DNA from: Kalaharituber pfeilii
Lineage: Eukaryota; Ascomycota; Pezizomycetes; Pezizales; Pezizaceae
Direction of reading: 5' to 3'
Assembly (NCBI GenBank): GCA_015179045.1
Contig: WHUZ01000348.1
Span: 1 to 10,525, forward strand
DNA length: 10,525 bases
Shown here: one piece after another, positions 1 through 7,804 of the stretch
How the letters are laid out: every line of letters begins with the position of its first letter
Position numbering within the stretch: the first letter of the stretch is position 1
Notes under the pieces: generated by a model
The model's database searches: none
What the model saw: only the letters and a program-made list of their open reading frames with translations
What the model was told of the DNA's origin: nothing
Program-made: the position numbers and the translations under genes

Positions 1-230
1 TATAACTCTGAACCTATCGTTCCACCATTACGCCCGTGAATCGCTCCGCTCCGCTGCGTGCCCCCGCCGAGTAGCTGCCCTTCCGGTCCGCCGTATACAC
101 CTCCGTAGCCATTCCGACCGCCGTATTCACACTTCCGGGACGACGCCGGCACCGCCGTTTTCCCCACCGTAGCCGTAACATCCGGTCCCTTCCAGCGCCC
201 ACCGGAGCCGAGCACCTCACGCCCGTAACA
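1..230 (+). repeat. 5' LTR of the chromovirus, 3' portion only
   Basis: This matches 5292-5520 almost base for base. I count two substitutions (position 25 C versus T, and the penultimate-region C versus A in CCGTAACA versus CCGTAAAA) and three single-base differences in short C or T runs. It ends in CCGTAACA at 223-230, the inverted match of TGTTACGG expected at an LTR start. By comparison with the 3' LTR the missing part holds U3 and the TATA box, so what remains is mostly R and U5. Confidence 0.9.
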
Positions 231-250
231 TTACACCGCTCCTCTTTTCA
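231..250 (+). promoter_or_regulatory. Presumed primer-binding-site region of the chromovirus
   Basis: This is the sequence immediately inside the 5' LTR end, where minus-strand priming occurs in LTR elements. It does not begin with TGG, so the usual pairing with a tRNA 3' CCA end is not apparent. ACACCGCT at 233-240 is complementary to AGCGGTGT at 5272-5279, in the R region of the 3' LTR. That would fit self-priming, but the match is only 8 nt and lies about 18 nt downstream of the start predicted from the TATA box. Confidence 0.3.
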
Positions 251-270
251 CCTACCACTCCGCCTCCACA

Positions 271-1734
271 ATGTCGGTACCGGAAGGCTCATCCGCTGCC
301 TCCTCTTCCTCAAGGACCTCTCCCCGGAGATGTCGCCAACCTCCGTGACGAGCAAGCGTTTCAAGGTAATGTATCCACCCCTCTCTTCAGAGCCAGCAAG
401 AACTGCAAAACACGATAACCCACGTTGCCGAGCTACGGGCAAATATGCGTGATCAAGTATTGCAGCAGCTAGCATTCCAGCCAGCACCGACTCCGCAACG
501 ACGACAGCCAGTGCACCCTCCTTGACCTACCCAGGTCCGAAAGGCTCTTCTCCGAAGCATTCCCTCCGCCGGGTACTGATGGTGCGGTTTCCTCCGCAAC
601 CTGCAAATTTCCCCGACCCGAGTCGGCAAATCGCACGGCGCACTAAAACCTGATCCGGAGGACCTCCTCCGCCGGGTATTGATGGTGCGGGTACTCCTCC
701 TCCTCGTGCCCCGCCTTGCGGTTCTCGTCGAGTACGAGACCTTACTCCTCTTCGTTTTCCCCATGAGTCAGTTATTGCCGTGGGGCCTTCCTCCTCTCAT
801 ATCTTCCTCGCGCTCCGCCGAGCCGAGATTCGATGCCTCCTCCTCCTCCTCAGTCAGTTGATGCCGAGGGGCCTTTCCCGCCTCCCGCCTCCTGCGAAAA
901 TTCCCCCCTCCAGAAAAGTTTGATGGGGATGAAAAAGAGCTTGACAATTTTCTTCCTGGTCCAACGATGGATCAGGAGTTCGCGAATCACTGCCGACGAC
1001 GAAACCTCGCTTGAAGGGCCCTGCCCTCACCTTTTCCATCGGAACCCCTCAGTGTTATATGCCACAGCTCTCACCCTACTACGTATGACCTTCCAGGACT
1101 CCTCAGCCATTGCTGAGGCTGCTCGAAACATTCGGACGCAAGCAGTAGGGTAGGATGCAGGATTTCTTAACTGAAATCGACGAAGTATTAGTACAATGAC
1201 GTGGCAAAGACTCCCGACCCTGTCCTCATTTCCGACGTCTTCGCCAGCATTCGGAAGATGTCCGGAACCTTCTAGCGGGTCATTTTGATTATCGAAGCAA
1301 CTAGAACCAATGGAAGTTTCTATTGCCGACGCCCTGGGAAAGCCTGGGAATAAGCGCTTCACTCCCTCCACCACCATGACAAACATCACCTCCGTCAGTA
1401 GCAGCTCTACGATACAGCCACCTCCACCTTCGAAGAACAAGAAGAGCGATGACATACCTGAAGAACTGACTCAGAGAAAAGGCAACCGATGCATCAGGTA
1501 CAAGATCACGTCATGCTGCGAAAAGAAGTGGTGGAAACCCAAACCGAAGCCAAAGAAGGAAGACAAAGGGGAAGTAAAACGCCCTGGAGTCACGAATCTG
1601 CTCTCTCGAATCACATGTCACAGCCCAAAGAAGACGAAAACAGACTCTGGCCACCTCACAGGCCGTCGACGGATCCGAGAGGATCACTGAACTGTCTAAA
1701 CTTGGAGTGGATGGGGACCCTGCTCAGCGTGTAG
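271..1734 (+). pseudogene. gag: Gag remnant (frameshifted)
   Basis: This would be the structural polyprotein that packages element RNA in virus-like particles. The likely ancestral start is ATG 271 (MSVPEGSSAASSSS), 40 bp inside the LTR, but that frame soon stops. Pieces survive in different frames. A helical stretch, VAELRANMRDQVLQQLAF, lies near 420-480. A proline-rich zone with a 103-bp-spaced repeat covers 540-870. The Gag core signature PPEKFDGDEKELDNFL is read at 907-954. PMEVS at about 1307-1321 resembles the short P-M-E/D motif common before the nucleocapsid. RKGNRCIRY at about 1475-1501 looks like the start of a CCHC knuckle whose second Cys is now Tyr, and DHVMLRK in the neighbouring frame could be its second half. 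The domain assignment rests on PEKFDG, PMEV and position ahead of protease. Several frameshifts and stops make it non-functional. Confidence 0.75.
563..690 (+). repeat. Pair of 25-bp direct repeats in the proline-rich part of gag
   Basis: Positions 563-587 and 666-690 read CCTCCGCCGGGTA(C/T)TGATGGTGCGG, 24 of 25 identical, 103 bp apart. Looser copies of the CAGTTGATGCCG-type phrase occur near 765-800 and 850-885. They probably reflect expansion of a Pro-rich linker in Gag. The 103-bp period is not a multiple of three, so the copies as they stand are in different frames. Confidence 0.6.
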
Positions 1735-1782
1735 GACTCCCCGTCACAGCGACCTCCTCAGTTGCGAGGTAAAATTCAAAAC

Positions 1783-1865
1783 TGGGAAGACCGTTAGGGC
1801 TATTGTGGACCGCGGCCCCTGCGCCGATTGTTTCCTTGGCAGACTGGGTAAGGAGTTGAAGATGA
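1783..1865 (+). pseudogene. Retropepsin-like aspartic protease remnant
   Basis: The + frame reads KTGKTVRAIVDRGPCADCF. Its VRAIVDRG segment (Asp codon 1808-1810) matches the N-terminal active-site strand of Ty3/gypsy proteases, normally hydrophobic-hydrophobic-D-S/T-G. Here the S/T is Arg (CGC 1811-1813), which should abolish activity, since that residue supports the catalytic Asp. The position between Gag and reverse transcriptase fits. The rest of the usual protease fold, including the late hydrophobic I-L-G flap region, is not recognisable. The frame instead runs into the T-rich repeat block. The call rests on one motif and on gene order. Confidence 0.6.
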
Positions 1866-1904
1866 GGTCACAAGCAAGACCTGCGATGATCAAGATTCTT
1901 GAGA

Positions 1905-2290
1905 ATCCTTCGTTTTCGTTTTCGCTTTCGTTTTCGTTTTCTGGCGTCCCGGTTCCCGATTCTGTTTCCTCCGCTTGGGATTATGTGCCTTCTATTGGCA
2001 TTCCGGGAAAATCTGATAAGGCATTCGTTGATTTTATTTCGCCTTCTGTTCTGAACTCCCGCCAGACGATTAAGGAATTTGTTTTCGATTTTGACGCCAA
2101 AGTTATGGATATCGGCGGATGCATCATTAATTGTGTCCGAAGTCAATGGCGTTCCGGAAAAGTCTGATAAGTCTCTGTTGACTTTGTTTCGTCTTTTGTT
2201 TTGAACTCTCATCAAGGGAGTAAGAAATTTGTCTTTGAGTTTGAGCCGAAGTTATGAATATCGGCGAATGCATCATCGCATGTTTGATGG
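1905..2290 (+). repeat. T-rich block with GTTTTC repeats and a 151-bp tandem duplication
   Basis: GTTTTC-type hexamers fill 1909-1945. A unit at 1997-2147 is then repeated at 2148-2290 or so. Both copies open with GGC(A/G)TTCCGG and share TCTGATAAG, GAACTC, ATATCGGCG and TGCATCAT at matching offsets. Copy 1 is in frame with the protease remnant (GIPGKSDKAFVDFISPS), while copy 2 is frameshifted but keeps peptides such as VPEKSDKS and FVFEFEPK. The codons are T-ending, unlike the C-rich gag and pol on either side. The block occupies the protease-RT linker, where related elements carry the C-terminal half of protease. I do not recognise the peptide, and its origin is unknown. Confidence 0.75.
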
Positions 2291-2389
2291 TCCTTGCACT
2301 CGCGTTGAGTTGCTTTCTGTTCTTTCGGATGATACCCTTGAAGAGGGTCATATTCCGTTGATTGATGCATGCGAGCACTAGTACTCGCG

Positions 2390-3200
2390 ATACGTTAATG
2401 TTTTTTCTGAGGAACAGGTACGCCGCTTACCTCCTCACCAAAGGTGGGATCATGCAATCCCTTTCGAGAATTTATATGCGAAGCCTCCCCATGGTCCAGT
2501 GTACCTGGGAAGAAGATGAGGCTCTTTAGAGGTATATCGTCGAACACCTACCAGCAGGGAAGATACGAAGGTCAAGGTCAAAAGCAGCTTCATCGACTTT
2601 TTTTTCAGAAGATAGATGGGTCCCTCCGACCGTGCATTGATTATAAGGGCACTAAACGAACTCACCACTCCGAACAAACACCCTTTGCCCTTAACGTCGG
2701 AACTCCTCAAAGAAGACCCAAAGCGGTAAATGCTTTATCAAACTCGATCTCGATAACGGCTACAACGTCCATGTGAATTAAGTCAGGCGACGAACGGCGG
2801 CTGTCAGACACATCCAAAGGCTTATTCGAAGTACCCAGTCATACCTCTCGGACTCATCAACATACCTGCCTCCTTCGAGGAGATGATGGATGAGATCCCC
2901 ACTTGCATCGGTAGAGTTGTTTGGTACCTGGACTCTTAATCTATGAAGGCAAGTCCGAACGAGACCATAAAAGGATAGTGGAAAAGTGCTTGCCAAGATT
3001 GAGCAAACATGGGCTCGCGGTGCGAGTTCCATGTGCACGAAACCATGTTCCTTGGTCATTTTATTGTTGGCCTCGAGATTAAGATGCACCCGTTCAAACT
3101 CTCTACCATTCGCGACTGGCCACAGCCGATAAAAGAAGGTGCAAGCCTTTCTAGGCTTTGCAAACTGCTGCCGCCGATTCGTCCTCAACTACTACCGCCG
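2390..3200 (+). pseudogene. pol: Reverse transcriptase remnant
   Basis: This domain would copy element RNA into DNA. Motifs occur in order but in shifting frames. The N-terminal lead-in FSEEQVRRLPPH is at about 2400-2440. QKIDGSLRPCIDYKG begins at 2606. FIKLDLDNGY, with the first catalytic Asp, is at 2734-2763. YPVIPLGLINIPASFEE is at about 2835-2880 (family norm MPFGLTNAPATFQ). The catalytic box is read as YLDS plus a stop at 2925-2939, where the family has YLDD. A thumb-like LIYEGKSERDHKRIVEKC follows in another frame, then CEFHVHETMFLGH, and finally QAFLGFANCCRRF at about 3140-3180, which begins the RT/RNase H connection. With the second Asp of the active site lost and at least four frame changes, it is certainly inactive. 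Confidence 0.92.
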
Positions 3201-3204
3201 ACTT

Positions 3205-3690
3205 AATTTACTCCGCTACAACCGACCGCTTACAAGCCTTGACCGGAGACATACCCTTTCTTTGGGGGGCGCAGAGCAGCAAGCTGCTTTTACGGAACTC
3301 CAAGACAAGTTCATCAGTGCCCCCATACTGCGACAGTTCGATCGATCCCTGCCGACGATTATGAAACCGACCGCTCAGACCAGGCACTCGCTGGCGTCTT
3401 GAGCTTAAGAATGACGTTACCACCCGTCACCCCTGCGAGTACCACTCCCGAATACTGACCCCTGCCGAACGAAACTACCTCTATCCACGATAACGAACTC
3501 TTGGCAATCCTTGATTGTACAAATAGAGGATAGAGCTATTTGGAATTAAGTTCACCGTCTTCACTAACCACCACGCACTTCACCACCAAACAACGCCTTA
3601 ACAGCCGACAAGCCAACGGGAGCCGACTTTCCGAATTCGATTTACGAAAGCCTAACGGCAAAACAGACGCTCCCTCTCGAAACTAGTGAA
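3205..3690 (+). pseudogene. pol: RNase H domain remnant of the chromovirus
   Basis: This domain would degrade the RNA strand during reverse transcription. GGAEQQAAFTELQDKF at about 3270-3320 matches the conserved W-G-x-E-Q-Q-x-A-F segment, with Trp missing. ETDRSDQALAGV begins at 3363 and holds the first catalytic Asp. PAERNY at about 3460 is followed after a frame change by SIHDNELLAILDC, with the catalytic Glu in the ELLA helix. FTVFTNHHAL near 3550 matches the VxTDHxAL strand, with the catalytic Asp replaced by Asn. TTKQRLNSRQ, then LSEFDL, then KTDAPSR close the domain around 3590-3685, as in other Ty3/gypsy elements. Frameshifts and the D-to-N change make it non-functional. Confidence 0.9.
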
Positions 3691-3739
3691 GTGGAAAGAC
3701 GTGTGAACTAATATCCCTGGGGTCAACGGTGACAAATGG

Positions 3740-4345
3740 GTGAGGAACGATGACGGGTCCTAGGTACCCGAACCAGTATTGACTGGAAGTGATAGTGATG
3801 ATGCCACGACAGTAACGTGGCTCGACACTGGGGTGTGCATCGGGCTCCTCTCTCGGAACTTCTACTGGGACGGCTGGAAAGACCAAGTAGCCGATTATGT
3901 CGCGGTTGTGCAGCCTGCTTGAAGGCCAAAGCCGACCGACATCTGAGGCAAAACTAGACTTATGCCAATGCCTACTGGTACGAAAGCTTGGGAGGAGATA
4001 GCTATGGACTTTGTTGGAGAACTACCAAGGCTTTAAACGCTATTTCAGTTTGTCACAAACCGTTCACCGAAATGCAGCGCTGCACTATACACCGGTAAAA
4101 AACACTTTGACAACTCGAGACGTCGCCAACGCCTTCAATACGTCCTCAGGCAATTTGGTCTACCCGCCACATCACCTCTGAACGTGGACCACAATTCGCC
4201 TCAGCCCTTCGACAAGAACATTACAGAACTCCAACTCTGTACCACTTACCACCCCCAGACCGACAGAGTCTCTGACGCAACAACGTCTGTATTGCAGAGA
4301 GTGTGTAATACAGACTCCAATCAGTATCTCCACATCTCCATGACC
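3740..4345 (+). pseudogene. pol: Integrase remnant (zinc finger and catalytic core)
   Basis: This domain would insert the cDNA into the genome. LLSRNFYWDGWKDQVADYV at about 3841-3900, followed in another frame by GCAACLKAKADRH, is the end of the HHCC zinc finger with its two Cys. The core opens with EEIAMDFVGELP (first catalytic Asp codon 4007-4009). TSERGPQFASALRQE follows at about 4174-4218, where the family has SDRG, so the second Asp is Glu (4180-4182). TYHPQTDRVSDAT follows, where the family has the catalytic Glu, now Asp (4274-4276). QYLHIS near 4322 is the last trace. The C-terminal DNA-binding region and most of the linker to the chromodomain are missing, since only about 80 bp separate the third catalytic position from the chromodomain remnant. 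Confidence 0.9.
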
Positions 4346-4358
4346 GAACTATGGCAGA

Positions 4359-4450
4359 GATGACGAGACTTGGAAACGGTTGAGAATCTTCGTAGATCGT
4401 TGGAATCTGTCAGAGAGTTCCACGATCAACATCGAGGAAGCCTTCGGACC
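4359..4450 (+). pseudogene. Chromodomain C-terminal remnant
   Basis: DDETW (TGG at 4371-4373) is followed, after a single-base shift, by VENLRRSLESVREFHDQH. This matches the last third of chromodomains fused to integrase, where an acidic-T-W-E-P turn leads into an ENL helix ending in a basic-H-x-R/H tail. The chromodomain in these elements binds methylated histone H3 and steers integration. The N-terminal strands with the aromatic cage are absent, apparently removed by the same deletion that took the integrase C-terminus. It lies at the 3' end of pol, as expected for chromoviruses. Confidence 0.75.
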
Positions 4451-4557
4451 CTACGGTCCAATAATGCATTGATGGCTCATGGGACAGAGCAATATCGCAC
4501 AAATGGGAATTCTGTGCGCCATGCTACTCGGATGGTTTCGTTGACGTGAGTACTTTT

Positions 4558-4598
4558 CCTTACGAAGACTTTTTCCACTGGGTTTTGTCTTCGGAAGG
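4558..4598 (+). promoter_or_regulatory. Stem-loop in the 3' untranslated part of the chromovirus
   Basis: CCTTACGAAGAC (4558-4569) and GTCTTCGGAAGG (4587-4598) pair at 11 of 12 positions around a 17-nt loop containing CCACTGGGTTTT. From general knowledge, hairpins with a CCACTGGGTTTT-like loop occur near the ends of many LTR retrotransposons; I could not check this. Its role here is unknown. The stem lies about 190 bp before the 3' LTR. Confidence 0.55.
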
Positions 4599-4762
4599 TT
4601 TTTAACGGCTCACTGATGATGAGTGAAAGACAACACCAGTCTCACCATCGGCCACGGGCAACTGCGGTTCAGCTCGTGTTACCTCGCGTATAAGGTACGC
4701 CGATAGCCAAAGTATGAGGACCCACAATCCCAATTAGTTCGGTTTCTGTTGTGATTGTTACT

Positions 4763-4790
4763 CGGGACGAGTACCCTAAACGGGGGGTAA
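4763..4790 (+). promoter_or_regulatory. Polypurine tract region of the chromovirus
   Basis: CGGGGGGTAA (4781-4790) directly precedes the LTR start and would prime plus-strand DNA synthesis. Just upstream, ACTCGGGACGAGT is a small inverted repeat (ACTCG/CGAGT). The run CCCTAAACGGGGGGTA closely resembles CCCTAAGAGGGGGGGTA before the 3' LTR of the short element at 7810-8685. Confidence 0.75.
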
Positions 4791-5520
4791 TTTACGGCTA
4801 AGTGGAAACTTGCCTACCACTGTGGCAAGGGGCAAGGGTTCCACTACTAATTAGCTTGCCACGGCTAAAGGTGAAGACTTACCCGCCAAGGGGAAAACGC
4901 TGACCCTGTAATCGAACAAAGACCAAGCTGATTGACCGGACTGATCACCCGTTAGGCTTGGCTGTTGATTCTCGCATCATTTAGATAGGGCAGTACTACG
5001 GAAGGGTGTGTCATCCGGAATGCAGCTTGATGCATACACTCGAGTTACGGAAGCTTTATTTATATACGCACATGCATTAGTACATTCGTTATCTTTGTCC
5101 CGTACTATTTTTGCATGTTTTCGTTACGTATGCCTATTACCACGGTATTGGCATTGATAAGGAATCGGCGTTGCCAGCCAATTATTCATTTGTTGACCCC
5201 TCATGTATGGCTGCGCTGAAGTCTATATAAGCGCCGGCTGGCGATAGCATAGTTAGAAGAATCAAGACACAAGCGGTGTCCTAAGTTTCTCTATAACTCT
5301 GAACCTATCGTTCCATCATTACGCCCGTGAATCGCTCCGCTCCGCTGCGTGCCCCGCCGAGTAGCTGCCCTTCCGGTCCGCCGTATACACCTCCGTAGCC
5401 ATTCCGACCCGCCGTATTCACACTTCCGGGACGACGCCGGCACCGCCGTTTCCCCACCGTAGCCGTAACATCCGGTCCCTTCCAGCGCCCACCGGAGCCG
5501 AGCACCTCACGCCCGTAAAA
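4791..5520 (+). repeat. 3' LTR of the chromovirus
   Basis: The start is set by the polypurine tract and by TTTACGG, which looks like TGTTACGG with one G lost. The end is CCGTAAAA at 5513-5520. It is about 730 bp long. The part visible in both LTRs (5292-5520 versus 1-230) shows five differences. U3 holds the inverted repeat CTTGCC...GGCAAG near 4810-4830. A TATA box is at 5224-5230. A short hairpin, GACAC...GTGTC, spans 5266-5280. Confidence 0.9.
5224..5230 (+). promoter_or_regulatory. TATA box in the chromovirus 3' LTR
   Basis: TATATAA followed by GCGCCGG is a strong RNA polymerase II TATA element at the expected place in the LTR. Transcription would begin roughly at 5253-5260 and would define the U3/R border. 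The equivalent position in the 5' LTR lies before the window start. Confidence 0.6.
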
Positions 5521-5769
5521 CTATTCATTACTCTTACTACTTCTTTCAGAAGTATTGCCAATTTCTTCTTCTTCTTAATAGCATTCTTCTCATTCCAGCA
5601 TCTAGCTCTTGATGTTCTTTCCATAGACCCTCTAGCTCTGGTCCTATACTACTGGCAACCAACGTACTACTCGCCAGTATTCGTACACGTGCAGCTGACC
5701 CTGACACCCTTGCAATTCGCCGCACTCCTTCTAGCACTCCGATATATATTCCTATACCTGTGAGCACGC
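5521..5769. other. Unassigned stretch next to the chromovirus; minus-strand open frame, doubtful
   Basis: This begins at the insertion edge of the chromovirus. I recognise no domain. The minus strand is open from ATG 5767 to a stop at 5546 (73 aa). The peptide is Arg- and Leu-rich (GLWKEHQELDAGMRRMLLRR near its end) and could be a helical remnant of some element protein, but nothing shows that it is expressed. The plus strand is pyrimidine-rich with CTT runs at 5565-5576. It may be the left part of the LTR-like unit that follows, split from its beginning by the chromovirus. Confidence 0.3.
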
Positions 5770-5867
5770 TTAAGCGACATGGCCGCCAGCATCCCGGTCA
5801 TTGCTTAACAACCCGAACCGAAGAACCTGCCAGAACCTGCTAGAAGAACCCGGATCCCCAGAACCCC

Positions 5868-5930
5868 AGAAAGCCATAGAACCTGCCGGAAGCCATAGAC
5901 CCTGCCGGAAAGCCGTAGAATGCTGGAAAC
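5868..5930 (+). repeat. Short tandem repeats of an AGCCATAGA-CCTGCCGGAA unit
   Basis: About two and a half degenerate copies of a roughly 20-bp unit (AGCCATAGAACCTGCCGGA, AGCCATAGACCCTGCCGGAA, AGCCGTAGAATGC) lie here. Related CAGAACCTGC words occur just upstream from 5820. This is U3-like repeat structure within LTR A. Confidence 0.6.
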
Positions 5931-6001
5931 AGGTATCGCCGAGCTTATTATTTCCGAATATTCTTGATGCTTCTTCCTGCTTCCAGTCATTTCTTGGTCA
6001 T

Positions 6002-6089
6002 CCATGTACTTTCTGTCGTTTCCTTTGTTTCCATGTACTTCTAGTCGCTTCTCGGTTTTCCATGTACTTCGCTTGTTTGCTTGTTTGCC
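6002..6089 (+). repeat. 29-bp tandem repeat, three copies, upstream of a TATA box
   Basis: CCATGTACTT begins units at 6002, 6031 and 6060, exactly 29 bp apart. The rest of each unit is a T-rich, more divergent spacer. The array ends about 25 bp before the TATA box at 6113. LTR U3 regions often carry such arrays as enhancer or activator sites, so that role is inferred. Confidence 0.75.
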
Positions 6090-6112
6090 TGGATTTTCCA
6101 CCGAGGGTTCTC

Positions 6113-6118
6113 TATAAA
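6113..6118 (+). promoter_or_regulatory. TATA box in LTR A
   Basis: TATAAA in the context CTCTATAAAGAGGCC. The corresponding place in LTR B reads CTCCATAAGGAGGC (about 9666-9679), so the promoter core is partly conserved between the two and weakened in B. Confidence 0.5.
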
Positions 6119-6323
6119 GAGGCCCTCCTCCTCCTCCCTCTTGCTTCTCCATGCAACAACTTGTTTCCTACCCAAGTTGTGTATCTAGCCTTTTAATACA
6201 TCTACGTCTCGATATCTCATAGTCCGACCACCTCTGCCTCCGCCTCCACCGTGACCTCGCCTCAGCACCCACCGCCTACCCGTACCCAGATCCTGTACCC
6301 TGACCTGGACCTGTTCATTACAG

Positions 6324-6339
6324 AACTATATATATAGTT
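6324..6339. repeat. 16-bp perfect palindrome at the AT-block border
   Basis: AACTATATATATAGTT is fully self-complementary and lies within a few bases of the composition switch. It may be an accident of AT-rich sequence. Confidence 0.5.
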
Positions 6340-7804
6340 AAAGTAGACTATTGCCAATAAACTTAAAAAAGCTTAAAAAAGACTAGCACCTCATCCTTAG
6401 TCCCTATCTATTAAGATAGATATCGATAAAAATAAGAAACTAAAGATCGAGTTTTTTATAGTAGTAATTTATCAGCCTCAGAAGTAGCTTAAACAAGATG
6501 CTAAAAAGTATACTAAGTAGTATAAGACACAACTTAAGACTAAAGTTAAAAAATAGATCAATAAACTCTAAACCTAGCTACCATAGGCAAAAGCTTATAA
6601 TATTATAATAGTTACTACTGCTGAATAATATAAACTAGAATTAGAAAATAAAAAACTTAAGTAGTAGGTGGAAACTACTGAGTGAATTACTACTTTTAAG
6701 AAGGAATATACTAAAGATTTAATACTAATATTATAAGTACTTAAATCTTGAGTAAAAGAAGAGCTATAGTAACTACCCTTAAACTATTACTTTAAGATAC
6801 TAAGATTTATATTAATAAGTAAGCTACTAAATATAAAGAATTAGAGTAGAAGTAGAAGGCTCTAGAAGATTCTAAGACAGACTTCTTAGAAGTAAAACTC
6901 AAGAATAATAATAAGAAAAGAGATTCTAAAGGAGTTTAAAAGACCAAAATAGAGAAGAAAGAGGAAGTGATAGAAATATAAGTATAAAGCCTAGCTTTCT
7001 AAATTACTATTCTCAATAAATCTAAATTAGAAAACTAGAAAGGTACATCTTAGGTAGTAAAGTTTCTGCTCCTCCTTCTCTAATAGTTAGCTCTCTTCTC
7101 CCTCTTTTTGAAGAACCTTATATAAAGAAATTAATTATTCACAATTCTGTAAGAAAATTTTTTATATTCTAAAGTATTATATACATTAGATATACTAATA
7201 CTATTAGACATTAACTACTTTATATAGTAATATATCCTTTTTATATGCAGGATCTGAATACCACTCTGAAGAGGCTTACTTCTGCAATAGGAAAGTATTT
7301 ACTGTAGTATCTAGTAATTAGCACTTTGCATATTATATATTATAAATTTAGAGGTATATTAATAACTACAACTTAGATAATCCTATATTATTAACTCTAG
7401 CTTTTAAGTATCTTTGTTCTAAACTATAACTCAATTTTACTTCTATTCTTAACAACAGCTTCAATTGAGTTATATTTTCAACTATATATTAAATTTGCTA
7501 ATGTTCTTAAGGTTCTCATAGAAACTATATTATATTACTAAAGTTGAATTTTCTTATAGATATAGTATATCAGATATCTGACTTTGAAAATATTAGATCT
7601 TCTTCTCAATGTATACTATTTTTTATAGTATTGTAGAATATTCTATTAATATAAGTAATATAGGACTCCTAAATATGAAATTCTAGATATCTAATATATG
7701 TAGTAAATATAGATTCATACTTTATTTTTTAGTTTAATATAGTAGTTACTAATATAAACTATATTATACTTGTAGTTATTTGAATAGATATTCTGCTTCT
7801 TATT

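Larger units (their letters stand above)
1..5520 (+). mobile_element. Degenerate Ty3/gypsy chromovirus, nearly full length
   Basis: A repeat at 1-230 recurs at 5292-5520 in the same orientation. Between the copies lie, in Ty3/gypsy order, remnants of Gag, protease, reverse transcriptase, RNase H, integrase and a chromodomain. A purine tract, CGGGGGGTAA, sits directly before the 3' LTR. The domain order with a C-terminal chromodomain identifies the chromovirus branch of Metaviridae. The 5' LTR is cut by the window start, so the full element would be about 6.0 kb (two 730-bp LTRs plus about 4.56 kb internal), normal for fungal members. All reading frames are broken, so it cannot make its own proteins. 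The 3' target duplicate would begin at 5521, but its 5' partner lies outside the window. Confidence 0.93.
5770..6319 (+). repeat. LTR-like sequence A (unclassified LTR family, left boundary uncertain)
   Basis: Three properties suggest an LTR. Tandem repeats precede a promoter, a good TATA box (TATAAA 6113-6118) follows, and the leader after it aligns over about 120 bp with the leader in LTR B. Shared words include AACAACTTGT, ATACATCT and ATAG..CCGAC in the same order. A second shared block is GCCGC..GCATCCCGGTC..TGC, at 5782-5804 here and 9350-9372 in LTR B. The right end is placed where the composition turns AT-rich, near CTGTTCATTACAGAAC. No clean TG...CA border is visible. The superfamily is uncertain. 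Confidence 0.5.

Noticed and set aside
14..220. Minus-strand open frame in the LTR, repeated at 5305-5505
   Set aside because: It occurs only because the LTR is GC-rich and stop-poor. Single-base differences between the LTRs change its frame.
1868..2378. Minus-strand open frames opposite the T-rich duplication (RKRKRKRKR type)
   Set aside because: The basic run is the reverse of the GTTTTC repeat. The plus frame continues from the protease motif.
5805..6196. Overlapping open frames of 115 (minus) and 131 (plus) codons in LTR A
   Set aside because: Both cross the tandem repeats and the TATA box and show no domain. Low-complexity translation of an LTR.
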